This document shows positions 9,635-18,105 of a stretch of 64,000 nucleotides of DNA, in pieces. The translations under genes were made by a program, and so were the position numbers. A model generated the notes under the pieces. That model made no database searches. It was given only the letters and a program-made list of their open reading frames with translations, and was not told the origin of the DNA. Each line of letters opens with the position of its first letter. The first letter of the stretch is position 1. Source of the DNA: Pyrinomonadaceae bacterium MAG19_C2-C3 (GTDB taxonomy: Bacteria; Acidobacteriota; Blastocatellia; Pyrinomonadales; Pyrinomonadaceae); contig JANDLT010000017.1 in NCBI GenBank assembly GCA_024330265.1, positions 1 through 64,000 of the forward strand, read 5' to 3'.

Positions 9635-10438
9635 CTAACGCTTGCCGGAGAGAAGGTCAACGGCGCGCAGACGATTATTGGTTTGCGCCCATTGAAGCGG
9701 CGTTTTGCCGCTTTTATCTTTGAGCGAAGCATCCGCTCCTTTATCGAGCAGAAGGCGGATAATCTCGACTTCGTTTTTCGTCGCGGCAATCATCAACGGC
9801 GTACCGCCGTTTGAATTACGCGCGTCAACCTGCGCTCCGCGTGCGAGAAGTTTTTCGGCAAGCGCGAGGTTGTTATAAATCGCGGCGTAGTGAAGCGCGC
9901 TATCGCCGCCTTTATCGCTCGCGTTCGCGTCCGCCCCGCGTGCCAGCAAAGCTTCGGAGAGTTCGGGAGCATTGCGCGTCGCGGAGTAAAGCAGGGGCGT
10001 CGCGCCGGAGTCGTCACGCGCATTGACGTTCGCGCCTTTGTTCATCAAAGCATCCGCGATTTCTGCGTTGCCCGCGCTTGAGGCGAACATCAAAGGCGTC
10101 GTGCCTTTCCCGTCCGCGAGGTCGGGCGACGCGCCGCCGTTAAGCAAGATTTTAACGGTTTCCAGATTGCCGTCATCAACGGCGGCGAGAAGCGGCGTCA
10201 TGCCTTTTCCGTCGCGCACATCCGGCGACATCTTCGCCAAAACAAACGAACGCACGGCGGTTAAATCTCCATCTCCGGCGCGTTCGACGAACGTCTTTTC
10301 GTCAAACTTGATGCCGCGCATCGTCATCTCGCGCCGCACGGTTTCAGGGTTCGGCGTGTATCGCCCGCCGCGCGAACCGCACGCACCGACGCCCAACATC
10401 ACGATGCTCACGACACACGAAACGACAAATTTGTTCAT
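9635..10438 (-). CDS. Ankyrin-repeat lipoprotein
   Basis: About 267 residues. ATG at 10438 is preferred over the upstream in-frame ATG (10456) because it starts a signal peptide with lipobox VGAC (MNKFVVSCVVSIVMLGVGAC) and has GAGG 8 bases upstream. Residues about 50-265 hold six or so ankyrin repeats (for example GKGMTPLLAAVDDGNLETVK, DKSGKTPLQWAQTNNRLRAV). It is predicted to be a lipid-anchored periplasmic or outer-membrane protein-interaction module; partners are unknown. It follows the hisA-SDR pair on the same strand but after a 30-base gap. Confidence 0.88.
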   Translation of the reverse strand: MNKFVVSCVVSIVMLGVGACGSRGGRYTPNPETVRREMTMRGIKFDEKTFVERAGDGDLTAVRSFVLAKMSPDVRDGKGMTPLLAAVDDGNLETVKILLNGGASPDLADGKGTTPLMFASSAGNAEIADALMNKGANVNARDDSGATPLLYSATRNAPELSEALLARGADANASDKGGDSALHYAAIYNNLALAEKLLARGAQVDARNSNGGTPLMIAATKNEVEIIRLLLDKGADASLKDKSGKTPLQWAQTNNRLRAVDLLSGKR

Positions 10439-10468
10439 CGTCAAACCTCGTATCAAATACGATAAACT

Positions 10469-11260
10469 TTACTCGCCAACTAACGAACTCGCGGCGAGCC
10501 ACTGCCCGCCGTCAACGACGATAATCGCGCCGTTGATGTAAGCAGCGGCATCGGAACACAGGAACACGGCGGTTTGCGCGATGTCGTCAATCACGCCCAT
10601 GCGTCCCACGGGTATGCGTTTGATGAGTTTGTCTTTGACGTGTTCCGGCACAAGTCGCTTGACGCCTTCCGTGTCGCCGATGGGTCCCGGCGCGATAGCG
10701 TTGGTGCGAATCTGAAAGCGTCCCCATTCGACGGCGAGGTTTTTCGTCAGTGCGTCAACGCCCGCCTTTGCCGCCGATGCGTGAATCTGCAAAGGCGTTC
10801 CCAAGTATTGAAGCGTCGCGCTGATGTTTAAGATGCAGCCACCGCTTTTCTTCAAATCATCGAACGCCGCGCGGCACACGTTGAACGTCCCTTTGAGGTC
10901 AATATCAATTACCGTCCCGAAACCGTTGGGCGAAAGTTCAGAAGCGGGACACAGAAAGTTTCCCGCCGCGCCGTTGACGACGATGTTGATGTCACCGAAC
11001 TTTTCGCGCGTAAGATTAAACGCATTCTCGATCTGCGCCGCGTCACGCACATCAGCCGCGACCGCGAAAGCCTCACCGCCCGCGTCTTGAATTAAGCGTG
11101 CGGCAGCTTCTAAATTTTCCATGCGCCGACTGACGAGGGCGACGCGCGCGCCGTAAGACGCGAGTTCGCGTGCGATGCCCCCGGTAATGCCCGTACCGCC
11201 GCCCGTGACGAACGCCGTGCGTCCGGCGAGAAGGTTTTCGCTAAAGTATCGTGTGGTCAT
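10469..11260 (-). CDS. SDR oxidoreductase, 2,4-dienoyl-CoA reductase-like
   Basis: 263-residue short-chain dehydrogenase. The cofactor motif TGGGTGI is at about 20-26, NGAAGNF is typical of dienoyl-CoA reductases, and the segment ISATLQYLGTPLQIHASAAK follows the DECR pattern, in which the usual YxxxK tyrosine is replaced by His and a separate Tyr is used. It probably reduces 2,4-dienoyl-CoA with NADPH during oxidation of unsaturated fatty acids; other SDR substrates are possible. Its ATG overlaps the hisA stop by four bases (ATGA at 11257-11260), which suggests translational coupling, although no functional link with histidine synthesis is known. Confidence 0.88.
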   Translation of the reverse strand: MTTRYFSENLLAGRTAFVTGGGTGITGGIARELASYGARVALVSRRMENLEAAARLIQDAGGEAFAVAADVRDAAQIENAFNLTREKFGDINIVVNGAAGNFLCPASELSPNGFGTVIDIDLKGTFNVCRAAFDDLKKSGGCILNISATLQYLGTPLQIHASAAKAGVDALTKNLAVEWGRFQIRTNAIAPGPIGDTEGVKRLVPEHVKDKLIKRIPVGRMGVIDDIAQTAVFLCSDAAAYINGAIIVVDGGQWLAASSLVGE

Positions 11261-12033
11261 GCGTTGTCTCCGTGCTTATTGCCATCATCGTTTCCGTCAT
11301 CCTGTCCGCGTGCGGCGAGGATGGCATCAGGTAACGTGAAGCGGTTTTCGTAAAGAGCCTTGCCGACGATAATGCTGTCAACCGTCGTGCCTTCGGCAGC
11401 ACGACGCAAAGCGATGATGTCATCAAGCGACGCGATGCCGCCCGATGCCGTGACGCGCAAATCCGATTCACGCGCAAGTCGCACGGTCTGTTCGATGTTG
11501 ACGCCCGCGAGCATTCCATCGCGGCTGACATCGGTATAAACAATCTGCTCGATGCCCGCGCGTGCGACTCTCTGCGCGAGTTCGAGAGCCGCGATTTTAC
11601 CGCGCTGTTCCCAACCGCGCGTCATCACTTCGCCGTCGCGCGCATCAATCCCGACGACGACACGCGCACCGAATTTTTCCACCATCCGCTCAACTTCACG
11701 CGGAGATTCGACGGCAACCGTCCCGACGACGACACGCACGACGCCCAACGCGAAACGATGTTCCGCATCCGCGAGTGAACGCACGCCGCCGCCCGTCTGC
11801 ACCGCAACATCAAGCGTCCGCACGATACGCTCCAACGTCCTACTGTTAAGTGAATTATCACGCCCGAACGCCGCGTCCAAATCTACGACATGAAGTTCCC
11901 GCGCGCCGTCGCGCGCAAACGAGCGCGCGACTTCCAAAGGGTCATCGGAGTATTCCGTCGCGGCATCGGCGCGCCCCTGCGCGAGACGCACGCACCGCCC
12001 TTGCTGTAAATCAATCGCGGGAAGGATGAGCAT
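11257..12033 (-). CDS. hisA: Phosphoribosylformimino-AICAR-phosphate isomerase HisA
   Basis: Histidine biosynthesis isomerase, a (beta/alpha)8 barrel of 258 residues. It begins LILPAIDLQQGRCVRL with the catalytic Asp in AIDL; VYTDVSRDGM and ASGGI carry the second catalytic Asp and the phosphate site. The frame extends upstream to 12093, but those residues only translate a repeat array; the ATG at 12033 is where homology starts. There is no Shine-Dalgarno: CAGTAGG repeats occupy 12041-12070, just before the start codon. No other his genes are in the window. The C-terminal tail is Asp/Gly/Asn-rich and overlaps the SDR start. Confidence 0.95.
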   Translation of the reverse strand: MLILPAIDLQQGRCVRLAQGRADAATEYSDDPLEVARSFARDGARELHVVDLDAAFGRDNSLNSRTLERIVRTLDVAVQTGGGVRSLADAEHRFALGVVRVVVGTVAVESPREVERMVEKFGARVVVGIDARDGEVMTRGWEQRGKIAALELAQRVARAGIEQIVYTDVSRDGMLAGVNIEQTVRLARESDLRVTASGGIASLDDIIALRRAAEGTTVDSIIVGKALYENRFTLPDAILAARGQDDGNDDGNKHGDNA

Positions 12034-12036
12034 AAG

Positions 12037-12159
<123 letters not shown>

Positions 12160-12169
<10 letters not shown>

Positions 12170-12705
12170 TTAAACGGAAGCGGTGCGGGTTCTGTGCCGG
12201 GCGCGGGTGCTTCGCGGTTGAGCGATTGGAAGATGGCGATGATTTGGGTTTCCATCTCCTTCGCGTCTTTGTTGTTCGGTTCGTAGGTCAGCGTGCGGCG
12301 GAAATCACCGAGCGCGGAACGGTATTGTTGTGCGGCGGTCAGAGCCTGTGCGCGTTTGAGATAAGCCGCCGCGAGTGTGGTTTTGCTCGCCTCTTTAGGG
12401 TTCGCTTTGACATCTTTTTCGAGGCGCGCGATTTCTGCGTCAAACGCGGATGTGTCAATCGGCGTTCCCATCATCGGGCGCGCGGTGGTCGTTTGCGCGT
12501 CTTGTGGTGTCGCGCTTTCGCCGCTTGCCGTGCCGCTGTGAGCGCGCATGATACCCGCGTTTGCTGCGGGCGATGCGGCGTTTGAAGAAGTTGTTTGCGT
12601 CGCGGGTGTTTGCGTTGTCGCTTGAGTTGACGAGGTGTCGGCACTGCACGCGGCAAACGTGAGGCTGCTCGCGGCGATTATCAGGAGAGATTTGTTGGAC
12701 TTCAT
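12160..12705 (-). CDS. TPR-like lipoprotein
   Basis: 181 residues. Signal peptide with lipobox FAAC (residue 19 Cys), then a 60-residue Ser/Thr/Ala-rich linker, then a helical region (FDAEIARLEKDVKANPKEAS...AAAYLKRAQALTAAQQYRSAL) that fits one to two tetratricopeptide repeats. Probably a lipid-anchored scaffold. ATG at 12705 has GGAG 11 bases upstream. The last codons (KKQ-stop) run into a heptamer repeat, whose TAG ends the frame. Function is unknown. Confidence 0.82.
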
Positions 12706-12759
12706 TTTTGGGATTACTCCTTAATGGTTTGTAGAATCGGTTTCATAAATAACTTGTCT

Positions 12760-12868
12760 TTCTCTGCGTGTCTCTGCGTCTTCAACTCTGCGGTACTCTG
12801 CGTTCATTCCTACCTCTTTTAGACGCAGAGAACCGCAGAGTGCCGACGCAGAGAACCGCAGAGTGAGA
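12760..12868. repeat. Dispersed CTCTGCG inverted repeat, copy 1
   Basis: Multiple copies of CTCTGCG(T/G) in one half and CGCAGAG in the other half form a long imperfect hairpin between the dikinase-like gene stop and the TPR lipoprotein start. Similar copies lie at 31051 and inside the element at 49581. Confidence 0.8.
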
Positions 12869-12908
12869 AACATTTACGAGACCGTTCCGGTTTTTGAAAA
12901 ATTAAATT

Positions 12909-15116
12909 TTAACTTCCGGCGATGTACGGGCGCGATTGAACAATATAAACCTGATTGTTCATTAACACCCATTCGATGTCTTGTTCGCGGTTGCCGAAAA
13001 CACGTTTGATGCGCGCCGCCGCACGCGATAGGCGGCGCACCGTGTCATCCGTCAGAACCATGCGCTCTTTCTTCGCATCGAAAGCGATTTCGCGCACGCC
13101 GCCGTTGTCGTCAAACGTCAAAAGACTGTCTTCCGTCGAACGTGTTAAGACACTGACGGCGTTTGCTTTCGGTGAAAACAGAAGTTGCTCCGCGACCTTC
13201 TGACCTTCGACGACGCGAATCCCAAGCCCGCGCTTGGCACTAATGTAAATCGCGCCCGCGTTCTCTTTGTTGTACGGGTCGGTGGTTATCATCACGCCCG
13301 CGCTGTCGGCGTTGACGGCTTCTTGAATCAGCACCGCCATGTAAGAAAGCGTGTGGTCAATGCCTTTGCGTTCGCGCGCTTCGTAGGCTTCAAAGTTCCA
13401 CAGACTCGCCCACACGAATTTAATACCGTCAATGAGTTGGTCGGCATTGCGAAGGTTCGGGGCGGAAGAATATATGCCCGCGCCGTTGAAGTTCGGCAAA
13501 TCTTCGGTGTTCGACGACGAACGCGCGAACACGCCTTTGCCCGCATGAAGCACGCGCATACGGCGACGCACTTCGCGCTCTAGTTCCGCGTCCATCTTAC
13601 CCGCTTTGATTTGTTCACGCAGTTCGGTTAAACGCTGGCGGCGATACGCCGGATTGTGTACGAAGTTTTGATCGTTGAGTAGTTCGTAAATGCGTTCTTC
13701 GAGATTGTTATCTTTGATGAACTGGTCGTAGTAATAAAACGGAATCGTCCACCCGTCAGGCACGATGATGCCGGGAATGCGGGCGCGAATCAGTTCACCC
13801 AAATTCGCGGACTTGCCGCCGTAAGCAACGATTGATTTCGCGCGTTGTTCACGCAAAGCGGCGATGCGCGTGACGCTCAAATCCCCCTTCGGCTTCATCA
13901 CGTCTTGCAACTGCGCGAGGCGGTTTTGATACTCTTTGATTTGATTGATGTCGGCGCGTTTAATCGAATACGAATCCTGCTTGGCTTCAAAACTGACCCA
14001 CCAACCGTCGAGTTCGCGCAAAAGTTCAGGCGCGTTTTTGATATAAGCGTTCGGCACGCCCCACGATTTTGCGAGCAGGTTGATGTGCGAAAGCGGCGTC
14101 GAGGGTTTGGTTGAAATGATTCCGGCGACGGGCGGCAAGGTTATCGGGACTTCGTTCAAAACAAGAATTTCGTTTGAGCCGATTTCAACCGTATCATCGA
14201 GTTTGTCAATGATGTGTATGCGCCCGATTCCGCGCGTGACGTTTAAGGGTTGATACTCCTGTTCGCGCGTGATGTCGGATTGCAAGACGCGCGGCAAGTC
14301 CTTCATCGCCGCCGTCAGTTCTTCGTGACGCAGTGAGTTCGGCTTAAACGCGACCTTATCGAAGAACGTGTGGTTGATGATGTCGTGAGTTAGTTTGATT
14401 TGCTCCGCCGGAATCATGTCGCCTTCCCAAAACTCGAAAGCGTAACCCTTAACCGGCGTTTGATAGGCGACCGTGCCGAGAATAAAGCGGCGGTTCGGTT
14501 TGATGTAATTATTTTGAAAGAAGTCTTCGCCGCGCTCAAGCGAAAGATAGTTCGCGTTGACAAAATCACGATGAAACTTATAACGACGCGAATTAACGTA
14601 GTAAATTTTGTTCTTCGATTGACGGTCAATCACGAACATGACGTGCGGCAAAGCGTAAGGTGTATCGGTATAAACGCGCGCAAGGTCGTCAAACTCGGCG
14701 CGCGATGCAAGGTTTGCCTTTGAGCGCGCACGGCTTACAGGCTTGTCCGGTTGCTTCGTCGCGGACGTGACTTCTTGCACGGGTGTTTCTTGAGCGCAGA
14801 TGGGCGGTATCGCGCTCACTAACATGGACGCGAGAATCACCGCGTTCAAAACACTACGGAGTTCGCGCCAAACATTAGACCTCTTGTGAAGGCGGCGATG
14901 TGCCTGCGGCTCTGCCGCCTGATGTGCGGAAGGGCTGCGCCCTTCCGTCCGCTCTGCTCTGCTGATCGGGGCTACGCCCCTGCTAGGGGCGTAGCCCCGA
15001 TCATAACCGGACGCCTTCCGGTGAGTCGGAGACTCACCGGACATCAGGCGGCAGAGCCGCAAAAAAACGACGGCTTTTGCAAGAGGTCTATTTATTGCCG
15101 TCACCATTCTTTTCAC
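12909..15116 (-). CDS. Exported PEP-synthase/glucan-dikinase-like protein with an in-frame element in its signal peptide
   Basis: 735 residues as read. Residues about 290-375 form a phosphohistidine (swivelling) domain with STPLSHINLLAKSWGVPNA (His344). Residues about 430-733 form an ATP-grasp domain (AYGGKSANLGELI, ARSSSNTEDLPNFNGAGIYS, ending VYIVQSRPYIAG). Histidine domain before ATP-grasp is the order of plant glucan water dikinases, the reverse of PEP synthase. The natural signal peptide (MKRMVTAIN + VWRELRSVLNAVILASMLVSAIPPICAQ) is split by a 213-bp element plus 3-bp duplication (14874-15092) that adds exactly 72 codons. GTG at 15116 has AAGGA 8-9 bases upstream. Downstream TTG 14849, GTG 14840 or ATG 14825 could serve as alternative starts. 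Substrate unknown; an ATP-dependent enzyme outside the cytoplasm would be odd. Confidence 0.85.
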   Translation of the reverse strand: MKRMVTAINRPLAKAVVFLRLCRLMSGESPTHRKASGYDRGYAPSRGVAPISRAERTEGRSPSAHQAAEPQAHRRLHKRSNVWRELRSVLNAVILASMLVSAIPPICAQETPVQEVTSATKQPDKPVSRARSKANLASRAEFDDLARVYTDTPYALPHVMFVIDRQSKNKIYYVNSRRYKFHRDFVNANYLSLERGEDFFQNNYIKPNRRFILGTVAYQTPVKGYAFEFWEGDMIPAEQIKLTHDIINHTFFDKVAFKPNSLRHEELTAAMKDLPRVLQSDITREQEYQPLNVTRGIGRIHIIDKLDDTVEIGSNEILVLNEVPITLPPVAGIISTKPSTPLSHINLLAKSWGVPNAYIKNAPELLRELDGWWVSFEAKQDSYSIKRADINQIKEYQNRLAQLQDVMKPKGDLSVTRIAALREQRAKSIVAYGGKSANLGELIRARIPGIIVPDGWTIPFYYYDQFIKDNNLEERIYELLNDQNFVHNPAYRRQRLTELREQIKAGKMDAELEREVRRRMRVLHAGKGVFARSSSNTEDLPNFNGAGIYSSAPNLRNADQLIDGIKFVWASLWNFEAYEARERKGIDHTLSYMAVLIQEAVNADSAGVMITTDPYNKENAGAIYISAKRGLGIRVVEGQKVAEQLLFSPKANAVSVLTRSTEDSLLTFDDNGGVREIAFDAKKERMVLTDDTVRRLSRAAARIKRVFGNREQDIEWVLMNNQVYIVQSRPYIAGS
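14877..15089. mobile_element. 213-bp MITE-like element with ~50-bp terminal inverted repeats
   Basis: The ends AGACCTCTTG and CAAGAGGTCT are perfect inverted repeats. After an 18-base divergent stretch they continue as a perfect 20-bp inverted pair (TGCGGCTCTGCCGCCTGATG). The interior is a set of hairpins, including a large palindrome around GATCGGGGCTACGCCCCT. The element is flanked by ATT on both sides (14874-14876 and 15090-15092), consistent with a 3-bp target duplication. No transposase is encoded. Insertion plus duplication is 216 bp, so the host frame stays open. Confidence 0.85.
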
Positions 15117-15182
15117 TTAACACATCCTTCAAACTTGAATTAAGTTTATCAAATCACCGCCGCATCCGGCTTAAAGTTGACA

Positions 15183-15842
15183 ATGATTATGAACGAAAGA
15201 ATCAGCGACTTCACCCGCGCCCTTGAAGTATCCGCCGCCGATTACAGCGTCATGCTTGACGCTGAAGCCTGTGCGCGCCTCGAAAATTATTGTTCCATCA
15301 TCGAACGCTTCAACTCGCGCCTTCATCTTTTCGCTCCCGTCGCGCCCGCTGAATTTGCGACACGCCACATACTCGAATCATGCTTCGCCGCCCAATTTAT
15401 CCCCGACGCGGCACATATTTTAGACATCGGTTCGGGCGGCGGTGCGCCCGCGATTCCCTTGCTCATCACGCGCCCCGACACACGCGCGATGCTCATCGAA
15501 GCGACGACGAAGAAAGCGATTTTCCTGCGTGAAGCTTTGCGCGAAACCGGCTCGCAAACTCAAGCCGAAGTCGTCAACCAACGCTTCGAGACGATGCCGA
15601 CGCCCGCCGTCGCCGCGCCCGTCGTCGTGACGTGTCGCGCCCTCGAACGCTTCGGTGAGATGCTCGCGCGCATCGTCGCGTGGTCGCCCGATGCGTCGCG
15701 TTTTGTTTTATTTGGTGGTGAAGCGGTGCGCGTCGCGCTTGAGAAAATCGAAGCCCGAAAGCGCGTGGTCGTACCACAAGCGGTTTTGATTCCGCGTTCG
15801 GATAATCGTTTCGTGTTCGTGGCGGAGAAGACTACCGCCTGA
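15183..15842 (+). CDS. rsmG: 16S rRNA (guanine-527-N7) methyltransferase RsmG
   Basis: SAM-dependent methyltransferase of the GidB family, about 219 residues. The SAM-binding motif LDIGSGGGAPAIPL is at about 80-93, preceded by TRHILES, and followed by IEATTKKAIFLREAL and SRF-like segments; these match RsmG. Starts at ATG 15183 or 15189 are both possible; TTG 15177 is less likely. The 3' end overlaps the convergent S55 peptidase gene by 11 bases. It is divergent from the dikinase-like gene. Cytoplasmic, acting on the 30S precursor. Confidence 0.93.
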   Translation: MIMNERISDFTRALEVSAADYSVMLDAEACARLENYCSIIERFNSRLHLFAPVAPAEFATRHILESCFAAQFIPDAAHILDIGSGGGAPAIPLLITRPDTRAMLIEATTKKAIFLREALRETGSQTQAEVVNQRFETMPTPAVAAPVVVTCRALERFGEMLARIVAWSPDASRFVLFGGEAVRVALEKIEARKRVVVPQAVLIPRSDNRFVFVAEKTTA

Positions 15843-17817
15843 CCGTCAGCGTCACGGACTGCGAACCACGCGCGACATAATCAACCGTGCGCTCATCTTC
15901 GCTTATCGTGCCGCTTGAAACGGTCGTCACGCCGCCACTTGCGCGGTCGGTCATCAACGTCGCCAGCACTGACGGCGGCAGATTCGGCAACTCGTTCGCG
16001 CCGATAATCGCACCCGAAACAGTGCGCGCAAGTCTCACGCGCAAGACGTTTCCGCCGCGCGCTTTGTTGATGAACTCGACCAACTCGCCGACGTTGCGCG
16101 GAACGATTGTGAGAGCGGCGAACTGTTGCATCGTCGCCGCGTCACCAATCGTCAAGGTCAAATTTCCGGGCGTCGTATCCGCAGGGATTTCAACCGCGAA
16201 ACGCTCTGTGGTTTCGCGTCCGTCCGTTCCGCGCAAGGTAGCTTGAACTTCGACGTTCTCGCCGGGACGCACATCAATCCGGTTCACGGAGAGGCGTTCA
16301 AGGGCGCGCACGCGCCGACCTTCTTCCGCGATGATTTCGACTTCCACGCCTTTAACACGCGCACCTTGAAAGCCGCTCGTCATCACGACGCTAAGCGGCG
16401 CGGCAATCGCGCCCGCTGCTTGCAGCGAAGCCGTCGTCGCAGAAAATTTACGCTCAAGCGCAATGTGATATTGCTTCGGGGCGGCTTGTTTATCTTGTGA
16501 ACCTTCTTCGACGGCGATGCGCCCGCGCACGGCAATAGTCGCGTTTCCGAAAGTGCGCTCCGTCGCTTCGAGCGCGCTCGTCAGAGCGAGATTAGTTAAA
16601 AGCGGCGTCAACACTTCGTCTTCCGCCACCTCAAAACGATACTCGCGCATGTTCGCCGTTAAGTCCGTCCGTCTGTCTCCGACATCGCCCGCATTGCCCG
16701 CGCGCACGTTGACCTTAATCGGAATCATGCGCGGTTGTGTGCCGAGCGTGCCGTAAATTCCGGTCGCGCGGTCTTGTTCGATACTGCCGACGAGCGCGCC
16801 CGGTATCGCCAGCTTGAACGAGTTGAGGGCGTTCGGAATCACCGTCACGACGCTCGCTTCGGTCATCGGCATACTCAAATTTCCCAAGCCCAAAAACGGA
16901 TGACCGAACGCATAAATCTTTTCACCGTCGCGCATCGTCACCGTTCCGGCAGCGGCAATCGAGAAATCGCCGCGCACGAGTTGAACGCTGACCGACGTTC
17001 CCGGCAAGAGTGTTTTCGCCGTCGCCCGCTCCATCGAAGTCAGATTCGCCGCCCCGCCCACCCCGCCGATGGGAAGCAGATTGCTGGCTTGAAGTTGTGT
17101 GGTGAAACGGGCGAGCGTCTCCGGCTTGATGCCGTTGAAAGATACGGGCGTCGCAATCCGTATCAGTTGTTGCCCGCTGAAGGTCTGCATCATCGTTGAC
17201 GAAGTTGAGACGTGTTCAGACTTGTTTGACAACGCGATGCCTTCGCCCGCGTTCGTCGAAAGACCTGTTTCATCCGCGATGATTTCCGACATCGCAACAC
17301 GACGCGGTGCATCACGCTTCGATTTATTAAGCGACTTTTCAAATGCAAGATTCGGCTTGAAACTTGTGCCGCGCTGGAAGATGTCAACCATTTCCGCGAT
17401 GGGCGTGATACCGGCAATCGGTTCTTTCGCAAACGGAAACGCGAACGCAATCGCTCCGACGATTCTGCCGTCAATGAAGACGGGCGAGCCGCTCATTCCG
17501 GCGAAGACTCCGGTGCGCTCGACGTTTGCGCCCGACAATTTGGCGATGATTGCCGATTGTCCCGCGCCGGGATAACCGGGCAGCACGCCCAAGATTTCGA
17601 CCCCGAAATCTTCCGGCTCTGAACCCGAAAAAACCGTGCGCGCAATGCCCTTCATCCCCGCGCGCACCTCGCCTAACGGAAACAGTTTTGGAGACGTGAC
17701 CGCCGTGTCAATCACAACGGGCGGTTTCACCGCGACCTTTGCGGTTTGTGCGAACGCGGAAAGTGAGAGCGCAAAGAGCAAGACGAACGAGATTTGATAA
17801 CGAAGAAAACTATTCAT
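15832..17817 (-). CDS. Secreted SpoIVB-like (S55) serine peptidase
   Basis: 661 residues, with signal peptide MNSFLRYQISFVLLFALSLSAFAQ. The nucleophile motif GVFAGMSGSPVFIDGRIVGA is at about 103-122. A second S55-type block, KIYAFGHPFLGLGNLSMPMT (His306), comes later, followed by GSIEQDRATGIYGTLG. In Bacillus SpoIVB the His block precedes the Ser block, so the order here is reversed. C-terminal residues about 450-660 look like a beta-rich domain without a recognised motif. It probably acts in the periplasm as a regulatory protease; the target is unknown. Convergent with rsmG. Confidence 0.85.
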   Translation of the reverse strand: MNSFLRYQISFVLLFALSLSAFAQTAKVAVKPPVVIDTAVTSPKLFPLGEVRAGMKGIARTVFSGSEPEDFGVEILGVLPGYPGAGQSAIIAKLSGANVERTGVFAGMSGSPVFIDGRIVGAIAFAFPFAKEPIAGITPIAEMVDIFQRGTSFKPNLAFEKSLNKSKRDAPRRVAMSEIIADETGLSTNAGEGIALSNKSEHVSTSSTMMQTFSGQQLIRIATPVSFNGIKPETLARFTTQLQASNLLPIGGVGGAANLTSMERATAKTLLPGTSVSVQLVRGDFSIAAAGTVTMRDGEKIYAFGHPFLGLGNLSMPMTEASVVTVIPNALNSFKLAIPGALVGSIEQDRATGIYGTLGTQPRMIPIKVNVRAGNAGDVGDRRTDLTANMREYRFEVAEDEVLTPLLTNLALTSALEATERTFGNATIAVRGRIAVEEGSQDKQAAPKQYHIALERKFSATTASLQAAGAIAAPLSVVMTSGFQGARVKGVEVEIIAEEGRRVRALERLSVNRIDVRPGENVEVQATLRGTDGRETTERFAVEIPADTTPGNLTLTIGDAATMQQFAALTIVPRNVGELVEFINKARGGNVLRVRLARTVSGAIIGANELPNLPPSVLATLMTDRASGGVTTVSSGTISEDERTVDYVARGSQSVTLTVRR

Positions 17818-17940
17818 GCGAGATTCAACCTTTAACTTTCAAGATTGCGACGGGCGCAAGGAGTCAAATGTATCACACCGTGATGTGTACACCGTTGTGC
17901 TGTAATATCGAGTTGCAAAATGAATTTAGATGCCGGAGAT

Positions 17941-18044
17941 AGTAAAACGGAGGTGAACGGAGGCGGGAACAGAGGTCAACGGAGAAAGCCAAATTTATTC
18001 CTCCGCTCACCTCCGTTCAAACCTCCGCTTACCTCCGTTTTACT
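17941..18044. repeat. Inverted-repeat element with CGGAGGT words
   Basis: Perfect 14-bp terminal inverted repeats (AGTAAAACGGAGGT and its complement). Inside, ACGGAGG-type words recur about every 10 bases on the left and CCTCCGN words on the right. It fills the gap between the divergent S55 peptidase and mobA genes. Confidence 0.85.
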
Positions 18045-18105
18045 TGTTCTGTCCGCCATTGAAATCTCATATCGTTATGCAAGTCGGTCAAACGTGGCGT
18101 GTACG

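Noticed and set aside
17920-18105. N-terminal extension of mobA
   Set aside because: It translates an inverted-repeat element; the MobA fold starts at about 18121.
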